A stretch of 64,000 nucleotides of DNA from Pseudomonas chlororaphis (lineage in GTDB: Bacteria; Pseudomonadota; Gammaproteobacteria; Pseudomonadales; Pseudomonadaceae). The stretch covers positions 1 through 64,000 of the forward strand of contig NZ_JSFK01000010.1 of the NCBI RefSeq assembly GCF_000783395.1, written 5' to 3'. Positions 43,249-54,498 of the stretch are shown here, in pieces. Made by a program: the position numbers and the translations under genes. Every line of letters begins with the position of its first letter. Position 1 is the stretch's first letter. A model generated the notes under the pieces. The model was not told the DNA's origin and did not search any database. It was given only the letters and a program-made list of their open reading frames with translations.

Positions 43249-44490
43249 TCAGACCGCCTCGCCGAAATGTCCGTGAATGACATTTCCTGCTGCCAACTGA
43301 TCTAGGTAATCCGCGTACCACTGCATCATCTTTACCCGATGCTCGAAGTATTGAGCTTTATTGTAAATTCCTGAAATGCCCTCTTCCTTATGAGCGAGTT
43401 GAGCTTCGACGTGCTCCTTTGGCCAGCCGTGCTCCCTGAGCAGTGTGCTAGCAGTATGGCGTGTGCCGTGACCCACAAGCCTCCCTTTGTAGCCGACCGT
43501 TGCGAACACTTTGTTGATAGTGTTTTCACTAATTGTTGGATTCTTCGCGCCCACTCCGGGGAATAACCATCGACTGCGCCCAGTGAGGCAGTGAAGCTCT
43601 TTCAAAGCTGATATCGCTTGCTTAGGTAATGGACATACGAAATCCCTGCGCATTTTCATTTTCGCGGCAGGTGTTGTCCAAATAGCTTTGTGAAGGTCGA
43701 ACTCTTTCCATTCGGCTAAGCGAACCATACCCGGCCTAGAGGCTGTCCAAAGGCAGAGCCACGCCGCAGTTCGAGCCGTCAGCCTGCTTGGCGTGTTCTT
43801 GAGAGCGATTAAAAAGTCGCCTAGCTCATGCTCCAGTAGATGAGGGTGCTGCTGAGTTTTCGGTGCTTGGGCGGCAATGTCTCGAAGACGGCTTCCGGGA
43901 TCGTTCTCAGTCAGGCCTAGGCCAATGGCTCTACCAAAAATCTGATTGATCCAGGTGCGGCATTTTTCCGCAACGTTGTGAGCGTCTCTTGCTTCGATGG
44001 ATGCTTGAAGTTCTGCGCAATCGGTACGAGTAATTTCGTCCAGTGGCTTGTCGCCGAGCGCAGGAAGAATGTCTTTATCGAGATATGTACGTATTTTGTT
44101 GAGGGTGGAGGGCGCTAGCCCCTTCTCCTCCTTAGCCTTGAGCCAAGCATCGGCAGCTGCTCGAAAAGTGCGTGTCTTGGCTAAATCAATCGCAGCCTTA
44201 GCAGAGCGTTTCTGTTCAAGGGGATCTGCGCCACTGCTCACTACTTTACGTAAATCAGCAGCTTTGTCTCGTGCCAGCGCTCCACTTACTTCAGGGTAAC
44301 CCCCGAGCCCCATCCATGCCCAGTTGCCCGCCGGTCGTTTGTAGCGAAGTTGCCAGGACTTCCCGCCATCAGGTTTTACCCTGAAGTAGAGGCCGTTTCC
44401 GTCCAGCTCGCGGTATTCCTTTGATTCCGGCTCCAGTCCCGCGAGTGTCGTGTCAGCGAGAGGGCGGCGCTTGATGTCTGCGCGCTTCAT
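43249..44490 (-). CDS. P4-type tyrosine integrase
   Basis: 413 residues. The N-terminal DUF4102 arm-binding domain (LDGNGLYFRVKPDGGKSWQLRYKRPAGNWAWMGLGGYPEVS) is followed by a core-binding domain and the catalytic domain with Arg252 (TASRPGMVRL), His341-Gly-Thr-Arg344 (HGTRHT), His367 (LAHKE) and the nucleophile Tyr376 (IYNKAQY). All five catalytic residues are present. It lies beside the tRNA-Leu 3' end. A GGATACA unit overlaps its ribosome-binding region, hinting that the integrase represses itself. Confidence 0.93.
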   Translation of the reverse strand: MKRADIKRRPLADTTLAGLEPESKEYRELDGNGLYFRVKPDGGKSWQLRYKRPAGNWAWMGLGGYPEVSGALARDKAADLRKVVSSGADPLEQKRSAKAAIDLAKTRTFRAAADAWLKAKEEKGLAPSTLNKIRTYLDKDILPALGDKPLDEITRTDCAELQASIEARDAHNVAEKCRTWINQIFGRAIGLGLTENDPGSRLRDIAAQAPKTQQHPHLLEHELGDFLIALKNTPSRLTARTAAWLCLWTASRPGMVRLAEWKEFDLHKAIWTTPAAKMKMRRDFVCPLPKQAISALKELHCLTGRSRWLFPGVGAKNPTISENTINKVFATVGYKGRLVGHGTRHTASTLLREHGWPKEHVEAQLAHKEEGISGIYNKAQYFEHRVKMMQWYADYLDQLAAGNVIHGHFGEAV

Positions 44491-44493
44491 CCT

Positions 44494-44548
44494 TGTATCC
44501 CAAAGTTAGGTGATTTTCTCAGGATACAAGGAGGGATACAGGGATACA
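44494..44548. repeat. Right arm-type sites GGATACA x4
   Basis: GGATACA at 44522, 44534 and 44542, and inverted at 44494-44500. The 12-bp spaced pair matches that at 28203-28221. Confidence 0.65.
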
Positions 44549-44583
44549 ACGGATAGGGGGAGACAGGGGTAAACAGTTAGGCA

Positions 44584-44613
44584 CAAAAAAACCGGCCAAG
44601 TGGCCGGTTTCTT
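44584..44613 (-). terminator. Terminator downstream of tRNA-Leu
   Basis: AAACCGGCCA-AG-TGGCCGGTTT stem-loop with A/T runs, on the element side of the tRNA gene; it probably replaces the native terminator now at 28101-28132. Confidence 0.7.
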
Positions 44614-44654
44614 TGGGTCTGAGAGACTGGTAGAGACTCTCAGATACAGCTATG

Positions 44655-44739
44655 TGGTGCCCCGAGGGAGACTCGAACTCCCACTCCTTTCGAAAACGGA
44701 TTTTGAATCCGCCGCGTCTACCAATTCCGCCATCAGGGC
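44655..44739 (-). tRNA. tRNA-Leu (anticodon CAA)
   Basis: 85 bases with encoded CCA. The acceptor stem GCCCTGA pairs with TCGGGGC (one T-G pair). D-arm TGGCGGAATTGGTAGACGCG; anticodon loop TTCAAAA, giving CAA; a class-II variable arm is present. The 3' end is the integration target of the element to its left. Confidence 0.95.
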
Positions 44740-44846
44740 TCAATGGCGGCGAAGTATAGAGATGAGATTACCGTCGGTCAATCAGGTACATAGAGAATTT
44801 TCGATATTTCCGCTAGACTTTCCGGCCCTGCTAGACGAACCCCATC

Positions 44847-47041
<2,195 letters not shown>

Positions 47042-47084
47042 GTTTTCTGACCCCAAGATTCAACATTTGCAACTGGAGTGCTAA

Positions 47085-47423
47085 ATGAGCTTTTTTATCT
47101 CTAACGCCATGGCTGACGCGGCTGCACCGGCTGCTGCCGGCCCAATGGGTGGCGGTTTCGAGTGGATTTTCCTGGTCGGCTTCCTGGTCATCTTCTACCT
47201 GATGATCTGGCGTCCACAGGCCAAACGCGCCAAAGAGCAGAAGAACCTGCTGAGCAGCCTGCAGAAGGGCGACGAAGTGGTTACCACCGGCGGCATCGCC
47301 GGCAAGATCACCAAAGTGGCCGATGACTTCGTGGTTCTGGAAGTTTCCGACACCGTCGAAATGAAGTTCCAGAAAGGCGCCATCGCCGCCACGCTGCCAA
47401 AAGGCACGCTGAAAGCGATCTGA
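47085..47423 (+). CDS. yajC: Preprotein translocase subunit YajC
   Basis: 112 residues: one membrane helix (about 27-46, FLVGFLVIFYLMIWRPQ) with the RPQxKRxKE motif, then a small cytoplasmic domain (GDEVVTTGGIAGKITKV). It is an auxiliary subunit with SecD and SecF, which follow. Confidence 0.96.
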   Translation: MSFFISNAMADAAAPAAAGPMGGGFEWIFLVGFLVIFYLMIWRPQAKRAKEQKNLLSSLQKGDEVVTTGGIAGKITKVADDFVVLEVSDTVEMKFQKGAIAATLPKGTLKAI

Positions 47424-47487
47424 AGCAACAACTTCTACTCAATCGACGGGGCGCGCAAGGCGCCCCGCGTTCATAACGGGCGGCGTG

Positions 47488-49356
47488 ATGCTGAACAAAT
47501 ATCCTCTGTGGAAATACATTCTGATCCTGGCGGTGCTGGCGGTCGGTCTGATTTATTCCGCTCCGAATCTATACCCCGATGACCCGGCCATTCAGGTCAG
47601 CGGTGCAAGCACTGCGCTGCAAGTCAATCAGGCTGATCTGGATCGTGTGAGCACTGCGCTCAAGGAGTCCGGGATCAACGTCAAGGCAGCCACGCTGGCC
47701 GCCAACGGCAAGGGCGGTCTGATCCGTCTGAGCAAGGCTGAAGACCAGCTGCCGGCCAAAGACGTTGTGCGCAAGGCGTTGGGTGATGACTACGTCGTCG
47801 CGCTGAACCTGGCACAGACCACCCCGCAATGGCTGCGCAATCTGGGCGCGCACCCGATGAAGCTGGGTCTGGACTTGTCCGGTGGTGTGCACTTCCTGCT
47901 GGAAGTGGACATGGACAAAGCCCTCGATGCACGCCTGAAAGTCTACGAAGGCGACGTCAAGAGCCTGCTGCGTAAAGAGAAGCTGCGCTATCGCAGTCTG
48001 CCGCAACTGGGCGGTGCCATTCAGTTGGGCTTCAGCGATGAAGACTCCCGCGAACAGGCCCGTGCACTGATCCGCAAGAACTTCAACGATTTCGACATTG
48101 TTCCGGCCGACCTCAACGGTCAACCGGTGCTGCGTCTGGCGATGACCCCGGCCAAGCTGGCGGAAATCCGTGAATACTCCATCAAGCAGAACTTGACCAC
48201 GGTACGTAACCGCGTCAACGAGCTGGGTGTTGCCGAACCGATCGTTCAGCGTCAGGGCGCCAACCGCATCGTGGTTGAGCTGCCGGGCGTGCAGGACACT
48301 GCCGAAGCCAAGCGTATTCTCGGCAAGACGGCCAACCTTGAGTTCCGTCTGGCTGCTGAGCCGGGTGCTTCGAAAGCCACCTCCGAAACCTTCGAGTTCC
48401 GTGAGGGCAATCGTCCGCCAGCACAGATCGAGCGTGGTCTGATCATCACCGGTGACCAGGTCACCGACGCCAAGGCCGGTTTCGGCGAACACGGCACACC
48501 AGAAGTGAACATCCGTCTGGATGGTCACGGTGGCGAGCTGATGAGCCGCGCTACTCGTTCGAACGTCGGTCGCAGCATGGCGGTGATCTTCATCGAACAG
48601 CGCCCGATCACCACTTACACCAAGCAAGTGGTCGATGGCGTCGAGAAAGACGTTGCGGTGCAAACGTTCAAAGAAGAGAAGAAGATCATCAGTCTGGCGA
48701 CCATTCAGTCGCCGCTGGGTGCTCAGTTCCGCATCACTGGCCTGAACGGTCAGGGCGAATCGTCCGAACTGGCGCTGCTGCTGCGTGCCGGTGGTCTGGC
48801 CGCACCGATGTACTTCGCTGAAGAGCGCACCATCGGCCCGAGCCTGGGTGCTGACAACATCACCAAAGGTATCGATGCGTCGCTGTGGGGCATGCTGTTC
48901 GTGTCGCTGTTCATCATCGCCATCTACCGCTTCTTCGGCATCATCGCCACCGTCGCGCTGGCGGTGAACATGGTGCTGCTGCTGGCCCTGATGTCGCTGC
49001 TGGGTGCAACGCTGACCCTGCCGGGTATCGCCGGTATCGTGCTGACCATGGGTATGGCGGTCGACGCCAACGTGCTGATCTTCTCGCGGATCCGTGAAGA
49101 GATCGCCGCCGGCATGACCGTGCAGCGTGCAATCAACGAAGGCTTCGGCCGGGCATTCACCGCGATTCTCGACGCCAACCTGACTACGTTGCTGGTCGGC
49201 GGGATTCTCTTTGCCATGGGCACCGGCCCGGTCAAAGGTTTCGCAGTGACCATGTCCCTCGGGATCTTTACCTCGATGTTCACGGCCATCATGGTGACCC
49301 GCGCAATGGTCAACCTGATCTTCGGCGGACGTGACTTCAAGAAGTTGTGGATTTAA
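47488..49356 (+). CDS. secD: Protein-export membrane protein SecD
   Basis: 622 residues from the ATG at 47488; a GTG lies one codon earlier. First membrane helix near 9-27, a large periplasmic P1 head (with DLSGGVHFLLEVD), then the six-helix RND-type core with GMAVDANVLIFSRIREE. It uses the proton motive force to help pull exported proteins out of the Sec channel. Forms a complex with SecF. Confidence 0.97.
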   Translation: MLNKYPLWKYILILAVLAVGLIYSAPNLYPDDPAIQVSGASTALQVNQADLDRVSTALKESGINVKAATLAANGKGGLIRLSKAEDQLPAKDVVRKALGDDYVVALNLAQTTPQWLRNLGAHPMKLGLDLSGGVHFLLEVDMDKALDARLKVYEGDVKSLLRKEKLRYRSLPQLGGAIQLGFSDEDSREQARALIRKNFNDFDIVPADLNGQPVLRLAMTPAKLAEIREYSIKQNLTTVRNRVNELGVAEPIVQRQGANRIVVELPGVQDTAEAKRILGKTANLEFRLAAEPGASKATSETFEFREGNRPPAQIERGLIITGDQVTDAKAGFGEHGTPEVNIRLDGHGGELMSRATRSNVGRSMAVIFIEQRPITTYTKQVVDGVEKDVAVQTFKEEKKIISLATIQSPLGAQFRITGLNGQGESSELALLLRAGGLAAPMYFAEERTIGPSLGADNITKGIDASLWGMLFVSLFIIAIYRFFGIIATVALAVNMVLLLALMSLLGATLTLPGIAGIVLTMGMAVDANVLIFSRIREEIAAGMTVQRAINEGFGRAFTAILDANLTTLLVGGILFAMGTGPVKGFAVTMSLGIFTSMFTAIMVTRAMVNLIFGGRDFKKLWI

Positions 49357-49365
49357 GGGGCTGCC

Positions 49366-50280
49366 ATGTTACGTACAATCAACTTCATGGGCGTTCGCAA
49401 CTTCGCGTTCGGCGTCACAGTGTTTCTCACGTTGCTGGCTATGTTCAGTGTCGTGACCAAGGGTATGAACTGGGGTCTGGACTTCACCGGCGGTACGCTC
49501 ATCGAGCTGACCTACGAGCGTCCGGCCGATGTCACCAAGGTGCGTGAGGAACTGGTGACTTCGGGTTACCACGAAGCCATCGTGCAAAGCTTCGGTGCGA
49601 CCACCGATCTGCTGGTGCGCATGCCGGGTGAAGACCCGCAGCTGGGTCATCAGGTCGCGCAAGCGCTGCAGAAGCTTGGCGGTGACAACCCGGCAACGGT
49701 CAAGCGTGTCGAGTTCGTCGGCCCGCAGGTCGGTGAAGAGCTGCGCGACCAGGGCGGCCTCGGCATGCTGCTGGCGCTCGGCGGCATCCTGATCTACCTG
49801 GCTTTCCGCTTTCAGTGGAAGTTCGCGGTCGGCGCCATTGTTTCGCTGATTCACGACGTGATCGTAACCATCGGTATCCTGTCGTACTTCCAGATCACTT
49901 TCGATCTGACCGTACTGGCGGCGGTGCTGGCGATCATCGGTTACTCGCTGAACGACACCATCGTGGTATTCGACCGGGTTCGTGAGAACTTCCGTGTGCT
50001 GCGCAAGGCAACGCTGATCGAGAACATCAACATCTCGACCACGCAGACCCTGCTGCGCACCATGGCGACGTCGATCTCCACCTTGCTGGCGATCGCCGCT
50101 CTGCTGTTCTTCGGCGGTGACAACCTGTTCGGCTTCTCGATCGCGCTGTTTATCGGTGTTCTGGCGGGTACTTACTCGTCGATCTACATCGCTAACGTGG
50201 TGCTGATCTGGCTGAACCTGACCACCGAGGATCTGATTCCTCCGGCCAACACCGAGAAGGAAGTCGACGACCGTCCATAA
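49366..50280 (+). CDS. secF: Protein-export membrane protein SecF
   Basis: 304 residues: N-terminal helix, small periplasmic domain (LDFTGGTLIELTYERPAD) and five more helices with GYSLNDTIVVFDRVREN. Ten bases after secD and followed by a strong terminator, so queA-tgt-yajC-secD-secF are likely co-expressed. Confidence 0.97.
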   Translation: MLRTINFMGVRNFAFGVTVFLTLLAMFSVVTKGMNWGLDFTGGTLIELTYERPADVTKVREELVTSGYHEAIVQSFGATTDLLVRMPGEDPQLGHQVAQALQKLGGDNPATVKRVEFVGPQVGEELRDQGGLGMLLALGGILIYLAFRFQWKFAVGAIVSLIHDVIVTIGILSYFQITFDLTVLAAVLAIIGYSLNDTIVVFDRVRENFRVLRKATLIENINISTTQTLLRTMATSISTLLAIAALLFFGGDNLFGFSIALFIGVLAGTYSSIYIANVVLIWLNLTTEDLIPPANTEKEVDDRP

Positions 50281-50311
50281 CGGCCATCGTTTTCCCGGCT
50301 GTCAGCCCAAG

Positions 50312-50343
50312 AAAGGCGCGAGTTGAACTCGCGCCTTTTTTTA
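50312..50343 (+). terminator. Intrinsic terminator after secF
   Basis: AAAGGCGCGAGTT and AACTCGCGCCTTTTTTT stem-loop. Confidence 0.92.
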
Positions 50344-50401
50344 TGCTCCAAGGCTGGGAGAAGCGCGGGCGCGTCCCGCATGTGATGGTCAGGAGGTTCA
50401 T

Positions 50402-50950
50402 GTGAACAAGTCGTTGCTGGTTGGTGCGGTATTGGGTGCTGTCGGTGTGACTGCCGGGGGTGCTGTTGCCACCTACAGCCTGGTTAAAAGCGGCCCTGAG
50501 TATGCGCAAGTATTGGCCGTTGAACCGGTTAAAACACAGATCAAGACTCCACGTGAAGTGTGCAAGGACGTGACAGTGACTCGTCAGGCACCGGTAAAAG
50601 ATCAACACCAGATTGCCGGTACCGTCGTCGGTGCGCTGGCAGGTGGTTTGCTGGGTAATCAGATCGGCGGCGGCACCGGCAAGAAAATTGCCACGGTAGC
50701 CGGTGCGGTCGGTGGCGGTTATGCGGGTAACAAGGTGCAGGAAGGCATGCAGGAGCGTGACACCTACACCACCACACAAACCCGCTGCAACACGGTCAAT
50801 GACATCAGCGACAAAGTCGTCGGTTACGACGTGCGTTACTCGCTCGATGGCAAGGAAGGTAAAGTGCGGATGGATCGCGATCCGGGCAACCAGATTCCGG
50901 TCGACAAGGAAGGCAAGCTGATTCTGTCGCAGAATGAGCCGGCTCAGTAA
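50402..50950 (+). CDS. Glycine-zipper 2TM domain protein
   Basis: 182 residues starting with GTG, with AGGAGG at good spacing. An N-terminal membrane segment (LVGAVLGAVGVTAGGAVATYSLV), then the glycine-zipper motif AGTVVGALAGGLLGNQIGGGTGKKIATVAGAVGGGYAGNKVQ in the middle, and a C-terminal periplasmic domain with GYDVRYSLDGKEGKVRMDRDPG. Two cysteines may pair. Resembles SlyB/OsmB-like envelope proteins; its role is probably envelope integrity. Confidence 0.85.
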   Translation: MNKSLLVGAVLGAVGVTAGGAVATYSLVKSGPEYAQVLAVEPVKTQIKTPREVCKDVTVTRQAPVKDQHQIAGTVVGALAGGLLGNQIGGGTGKKIATVAGAVGGGYAGNKVQEGMQERDTYTTTQTRCNTVNDISDKVVGYDVRYSLDGKEGKVRMDRDPGNQIPVDKEGKLILSQNEPAQ

Positions 50951-50964
50951 GTACCGACTGTTTT

Positions 50965-50994
50965 AAAAAGAAGCACCCTGCGGGGTGCTTTTTT
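50965..50994 (+). terminator. Intrinsic terminator
   Basis: AAGCACCC-TGC-GGGGTGCTT stem-loop followed by a T run, after the glycine-zipper gene. Confidence 0.85.
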
Positions 50995-51026
50995 GTGCCC
51001 GCCATTTTTGGCTGCACCGTGCCCCC

Positions 51027-51118
51027 CTGTGGGAGCGAGCCTGCTCGCGAATGCGGTGTGTCAGCCGACATCAATGTTGATTGTCAGAATGCATTCGCGA
51101 GCAGGCTCGCTCCCACAT
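51027..51118. repeat. REP pair, GCGAGCAGGCTCGC type
   Basis: CTGTGGGAGCGAGCCTGCTC and its reverse complement around a 36-bp loop, between two terminators. Confidence 0.8.
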
Positions 51119-51155
51119 GAAGATTTTGGTGGTCTGAAGATCGAATTCCAGGCAT

Positions 51156-51184
51156 AAAAAAAGCACCCCGAAGGGTGCTTTTTT
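51156..51184 (-). terminator. Intrinsic terminator of suhB
   Basis: AAAAAAAGCACCC-CGAA-GGGTGCTTTTTT stem-loop just after the suhB stop. Confidence 0.88.
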
Positions 51185-51199
51185 CGTTTCGCGTGACGC

Positions 51200-52018
51200 T
51201 TAGCGCTTCAGCGAAGCCGGCAGGTGCGGCTGGATCGCCGTCAGAACTGCCTTGAAGCATTTGGTGTTGCCGGCAACGATGTGGCCTTTTTCAAGGAAGT
51301 CGTGACCGCCGGTGAAGTCGCTCACCAGGCCGCCGGCTTCTTGAATCAGCAGGGCGCCTGCAGCCATGTCCCACTCGGACAGGCCCGACTCCCAGAATGC
51401 ATCGAAACGACCGGCAGCCACATAAGCCAGGTCCAGGCTCGCCGAACCGGCGCGGCGGATACCGGCAGTCTGGCCAACCAAGGCGCGGAACATGCCCAGG
51501 TAGTTGTCGAGGTTGTCCATCTGGTCGTCACGGAACGGGAAGCCGGTACCCAGCAGGGCGCCGTCGAGGCTGGTGCGACCGCTGACGCGCAGGCGGCGAC
51601 CGTTCAGTTGAGCGCCGCGACCACGGCTGGCGGTGAATTCTTCCTGGCGAACCGGGTCCAGAACCACTGCGTGTTCCAGGCGACCGCGGTATTTGCAGGC
51701 GATGCTGACAGCGAAGTGAGGAATGCCGCGCAGGAAGTTGGTGGTGCCGTCCAGCGGATCGATGATCCACAGGTACTCTTCGCCTTCGATGCCGGTACCG
51801 GCGTGCAGGCCAGTCTCTTCACCGCGGATGGAGTGGTTCGGGTAAGCCTTGCGCAGCGCGTCGATGATTTTCTGTTCAGCGGCGCGATCGACCTCGGATA
51901 CATAATCCTTGGCGTCTTTTTCGTCGACCTTGATGGTATCCAGGCGCTCGATGGAGCGGAAGATCAGTTCACTGGCGCTGCGGGCGGCGCGCAGCGCGAT
52001 ATTCAGCATGGGCTGCAT
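51200..52018 (-). CDS. suhB: Inositol-1-monophosphatase SuhB
   Basis: 272 residues. Metal-binding motifs of the Li-sensitive phosphatases: GEETG near residue 70, WIIDPLDGTTNF (about 88-99) and the C-terminal WDMAAGALLIQEAGG. Besides hydrolysing inositol phosphate, SuhB is a Nus-complex factor in rRNA antitermination in enterobacteria. Divergent from trmJ. Confidence 0.95.
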   Translation of the reverse strand: MQPMLNIALRAARSASELIFRSIERLDTIKVDEKDAKDYVSEVDRAAEQKIIDALRKAYPNHSIRGEETGLHAGTGIEGEEYLWIIDPLDGTTNFLRGIPHFAVSIACKYRGRLEHAVVLDPVRQEEFTASRGRGAQLNGRRLRVSGRTSLDGALLGTGFPFRDDQMDNLDNYLGMFRALVGQTAGIRRAGSASLDLAYVAAGRFDAFWESGLSEWDMAAGALLIQEAGGLVSDFTGGHDFLEKGHIVAGNTKCFKAVLTAIQPHLPASLKR

Positions 52019-52163
52019 GGATGTGTCACCTAAGGTTGTTAAAGAAAGCCGCGCATTCTATCAGAACTTTTCTTCAGGTGAAGGACGCTGTTCGCTTTCA
52101 TAGCTTAACGGTAGGCTGTTCTGTAAGATTTGCACCCCTTTCCTGTGTCCGAGAGCGCCTCCC

Positions 52164-52934
52164 TTGCTGCAGAACATTCGTGTCGTCCTGGTCAATACCA
52201 GCCACCCCGGCAATATCGGCGGGGCCGCGCGCGCCATGAAAAACATGGGTCTGTCGCGATTGGTGCTGGTCGAACCGCGAGTCTTCCCGCACCACGAAGC
52301 CGATGCGCGTGCTTCCGGTGCCGGTGACATCCTTGAAAACGCGCAAGTCGTCGCCACTCTGGAAGACGCCTTGGTCGGCTGCAATCTGGTGCTTGGCACC
52401 AGCGCCCGTGACCGTCGAATCCCTTGGCCGCTGCTGGATCCGCGCGAGTGCGGCACCAAAGTGGTTGAAGAAGCCGGGCAGGGCGCCGAAATCGCTCTGG
52501 TGTTCGGCCGTGAAGATTCCGGTCTGACCAACGAAGAGCTGCAGCGATGTCACTTTCACGTGCACATCCCCTCCGACCCTGAGTTCAGTTCGCTGAACCT
52601 TGGCGCGGCGGTGCAGGTGTTGAGCTACGAAGTGCGCATGGCCTGGCTGGCCGCCCAAGGTCAGCCGAGCAAGATCGAGAAAGAAGAAGTGGCCTCGGTG
52701 AAAAGCGCCGAGCTGGCGACCATGGATGAGCTGGAGCGCTTTTATGAGCATCTGGAGCAGACGCTGGTTGCCATCGAATTCCTCGACCCGGAAAAACCAC
52801 GGCACTTGATGGCGCGCCTGCGCCGGTTGTACGGACGCAGCTCGGTCAGCCGGGCGGAAATGAATATTTTGCGTGGCATCCTCACGGAAACCCAGAAAGC
52901 GGCCCGTGGTGAGCTTCTTAAGCGGAAGGACTAA
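52164..52934 (+). CDS. trmJ: tRNA (cytidine/uridine-2'-O-)-methyltransferase TrmJ
   Basis: 256 residues starting at a TTG (52164), which gives the usual N-terminus MLQNIRVVLVNTSHPGNIGGAARAMKNMGL. SPOUT-fold motifs: VFGREDSGLTNEEL and IPSDPEFSSLNLGAAVQVLSYE (knot). Methylates position 32 of tRNAs. No in-frame ATG precedes it. The stop codon abuts the cysE start. Confidence 0.92.
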   Translation: MLQNIRVVLVNTSHPGNIGGAARAMKNMGLSRLVLVEPRVFPHHEADARASGAGDILENAQVVATLEDALVGCNLVLGTSARDRRIPWPLLDPRECGTKVVEEAGQGAEIALVFGREDSGLTNEELQRCHFHVHIPSDPEFSSLNLGAAVQVLSYEVRMAWLAAQGQPSKIEKEEVASVKSAELATMDELERFYEHLEQTLVAIEFLDPEKPRHLMARLRRLYGRSSVSRAEMNILRGILTETQKAARGELLKRKD

Positions 52935-53714
52935 ATGATGTTTGAGCGTTTGCGTGAAGATATCCAGAGCGTATTCCATCGAGACCCGGCGGCGCGTAAC
53001 GCTTTTGAAGTCCTGACCTGCTACCCCGGCATGCATGCAATCTGGATCCATCGGCTGGCCGGCATGTTGTGGCGCAATGAACTGAAATGGCTGGCGCGGC
53101 TGGTGTCGAACTTCGGTCGCTGGTTGACCGGGATCGAGATTCATCCGGGGGCCAAGGTCGGTCGTCGTTTCTTTATCGACCACGGCATGGGCATCGTCAT
53201 CGGTGAAACCGCTGAGATTGGCGATGACGTGACCATCTACCAGGGCGTGACTCTGGGTGGTACCAGCTGGAACAAGGGCAAGCGTCACCCGACGCTGGGT
53301 GATGGAGTGGTCGTGGGCGCGGGCGCGAAAGTGCTCGGCCCGTTTACGGTCGGCGCCGGTGCCAAAGTCGGTTCCAATGCCGTGGTGACCAAGGAAGTAC
53401 CGCCGGGCGCCACTGTTGTCGGTATTCCTGGGCGAATCATCGTCAAGTCCGATGAGGAGCAGGACGCCAAGCGCAAGGCCATGGCCGAGAAGATCGGTTT
53501 CGATGCCTACGGCGTCAGCGAAGACATGCCTGACCCGGTGGCGCGCGCCATCGGTCAGTTGCTCGATCACCTGCAAGCGGTGGACGGGCGTCTGGAGGGG
53601 ATGTGCGGTGCGCTGAAGGATCTTGGCAGCAATTACTGTGCGAAAGATCTGCCTGAACTGCGTGAAGAAGACTTCGCCTGCGTCAAAGGCAAAGACGAGT
53701 CCAAAGCCAGCTAG
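52935..53714 (+). CDS. cysE: Serine O-acetyltransferase
   Basis: 259 residues. N-terminal helical part ([38 protein letters not shown]), then the left-handed beta-helix of hexapeptide repeats: [44 protein letters not shown], with catalytic His in DHG and acetyl-CoA loop [15 protein letters not shown]. First step of cysteine synthesis, which supplies the isc system downstream. Adjacent to trmJ with no gap. Confidence 0.96.
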   Translation: MMFERLREDIQSVFHRDPAARNAFEVLTCYPGMHAIWIHRLAGMLWRNELKWLARLVSNFGRWLTGIEIHPGAKVGRRFFIDHGMGIVIGETAEIGDDVTIYQGVTLGGTSWNKGKRHPTLGDGVVVGAGAKVLGPFTVGAGAKVGSNAVVTKEVPPGATVVGIPGRIIVKSDEEQDAKRKAMAEKIGFDAYGVSEDMPDPVARAIGQLLDHLQAVDGRLEGMCGALKDLGSNYCAKDLPELREEDFACVKGKDESKAS

Positions 53715-53718
53715 CGCC

Positions 53719-53802
53719 CCTGTAGGAGCTGCCGAAGGCTGCGATCTTTTGACTTTGCTTTCCATAAGATCAAAAGATCGCAGCCTGCGGCAGCTCCTAC
53801 AG
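53719..53802. repeat. REP pair, GATCGCAGCCTTCGGCAGC type
   Basis: TAGGAGCTGCCGAAGGCTGC and its near-complement around a short loop; the pair also carries T and A runs, so it may act as a terminator of cysE. Confidence 0.8.
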
Positions 53803-53870
53803 AGGCATCCGTCAACCGGTGTGCCATTAGGCCGCAGAGCCTGCTATCATTCGCGCGCTCTTTTGCGGGT

Positions 53871-53920
53871 AATCCTGACTAAAGTACTAGGTCTTAAAGT
53901 TGACTTAAATACTCGGGAAT
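53871..53920 (+). promoter_or_regulatory. Two tandem type-1 IscR-binding sites
   Basis: The 25-bp windows 53871-53895 and 53896-53920 are exactly adjacent. The second fits the type-1 IscR pattern ATASYYGACTRWWWYAGTCRRSTAT at 21 of 25 positions (its core is GACTTAAATACTC); the first is weaker. In E. coli such sites repress isc through [2Fe-2S] IscR. Confidence 0.75.
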
Positions 53921-53959
53921 TGCATACTCGCCCCATTCTGAACTCCGTGGTAACTGTCC

Positions 53960-54451
53960 ATGCGACTGACTACAAAAGGCCGATACGCCGTGACCGCCAT
54001 GCTTGACCTGGCGTTGCACGCGCAGCACGGGCCCGTGTCCCTGGCCGATATCTCCGAGCGCCAAGGCATCTCCCTGTCCTACCTCGAACAGCTGTTCGCC
54101 AAGCTGCGCCGCAGTAACCTGGTTTCCAGTGTTCGCGGCCCGGGTGGTGGCTACCAGTTGTCCCGCGAGATGCAGGGTATCCAGGTCGCCCAGGTGATCG
54201 ATGCGGTAAACGAATCGGTTGATGCCACCAAATGCCAGGGCCAGGGCGATTGCCATTCCGGCGACACGTGCCTGACTCACCATCTGTGGTGCGATTTGAG
54301 CCTGCAGATTCACGAATTTCTAAGTGGTATCAGCTTGGCTGATCTTGTGACTCGCCGTGAGGTGCAAGAAGTAGCCCAGCGTCAGGACCAGCGCCGTTGC
54401 AACAGCAAGGCGCCACGCCTGGACAAGATTGAAGCGTCCGCCGTCGAATGA
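53960..54451 (+). CDS. iscR: Fe-S cluster regulator IscR
   Basis: 163 residues, Rrf2 family. The winged helix (1-70) is [20 protein letters not shown] onwards. Cluster ligands Cys92, Cys98, Cys104 ([17 protein letters not shown]) and His107 would hold a [2Fe-2S] cluster. First gene of the isc operon and preceded by its own tandem binding sites. Confidence 0.97.
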   Translation: MRLTTKGRYAVTAMLDLALHAQHGPVSLADISERQGISLSYLEQLFAKLRRSNLVSSVRGPGGGYQLSREMQGIQVAQVIDAVNESVDATKCQGQGDCHSGDTCLTHHLWCDLSLQIHEFLSGISLADLVTRREVQEVAQRQDQRRCNSKAPRLDKIEASAVE

Positions 54452-54498
54452 CAGCCAGAGAGCTAGCGGCACGCCAGCCCTGATTTAGGAGATAGTCC

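Larger units (their letters stand above)
28138..44655. mobile_element. P4-satellite-like integrative element in tRNA-Leu(CAA)
   Basis: About 16.5 kb bounded by the intact tRNA-Leu gene at the right and an 18-base partial copy of the tRNA 3' end at the left. It holds a tyrosine integrase beside the tRNA, AlpA-like and MerR-like regulators, a C4-type antisense RNA, a TOPRIM/DUF927/helicase replication protein, DUF3077-type genes, an MvaT-type silencer and AT-rich defence-like cargo. No capsid, tail, terminase, sid, delta or psu homologue is visible, so it resembles a P4-like satellite or its integrated derivative. Iterons and arm sites are listed separately. Confidence 0.85.

Noticed and set aside
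28138..44655. Full prophage
   Set aside because: No capsid, portal, terminase, tail or lysis genes are seen, only satellite-type replication and integration genes.
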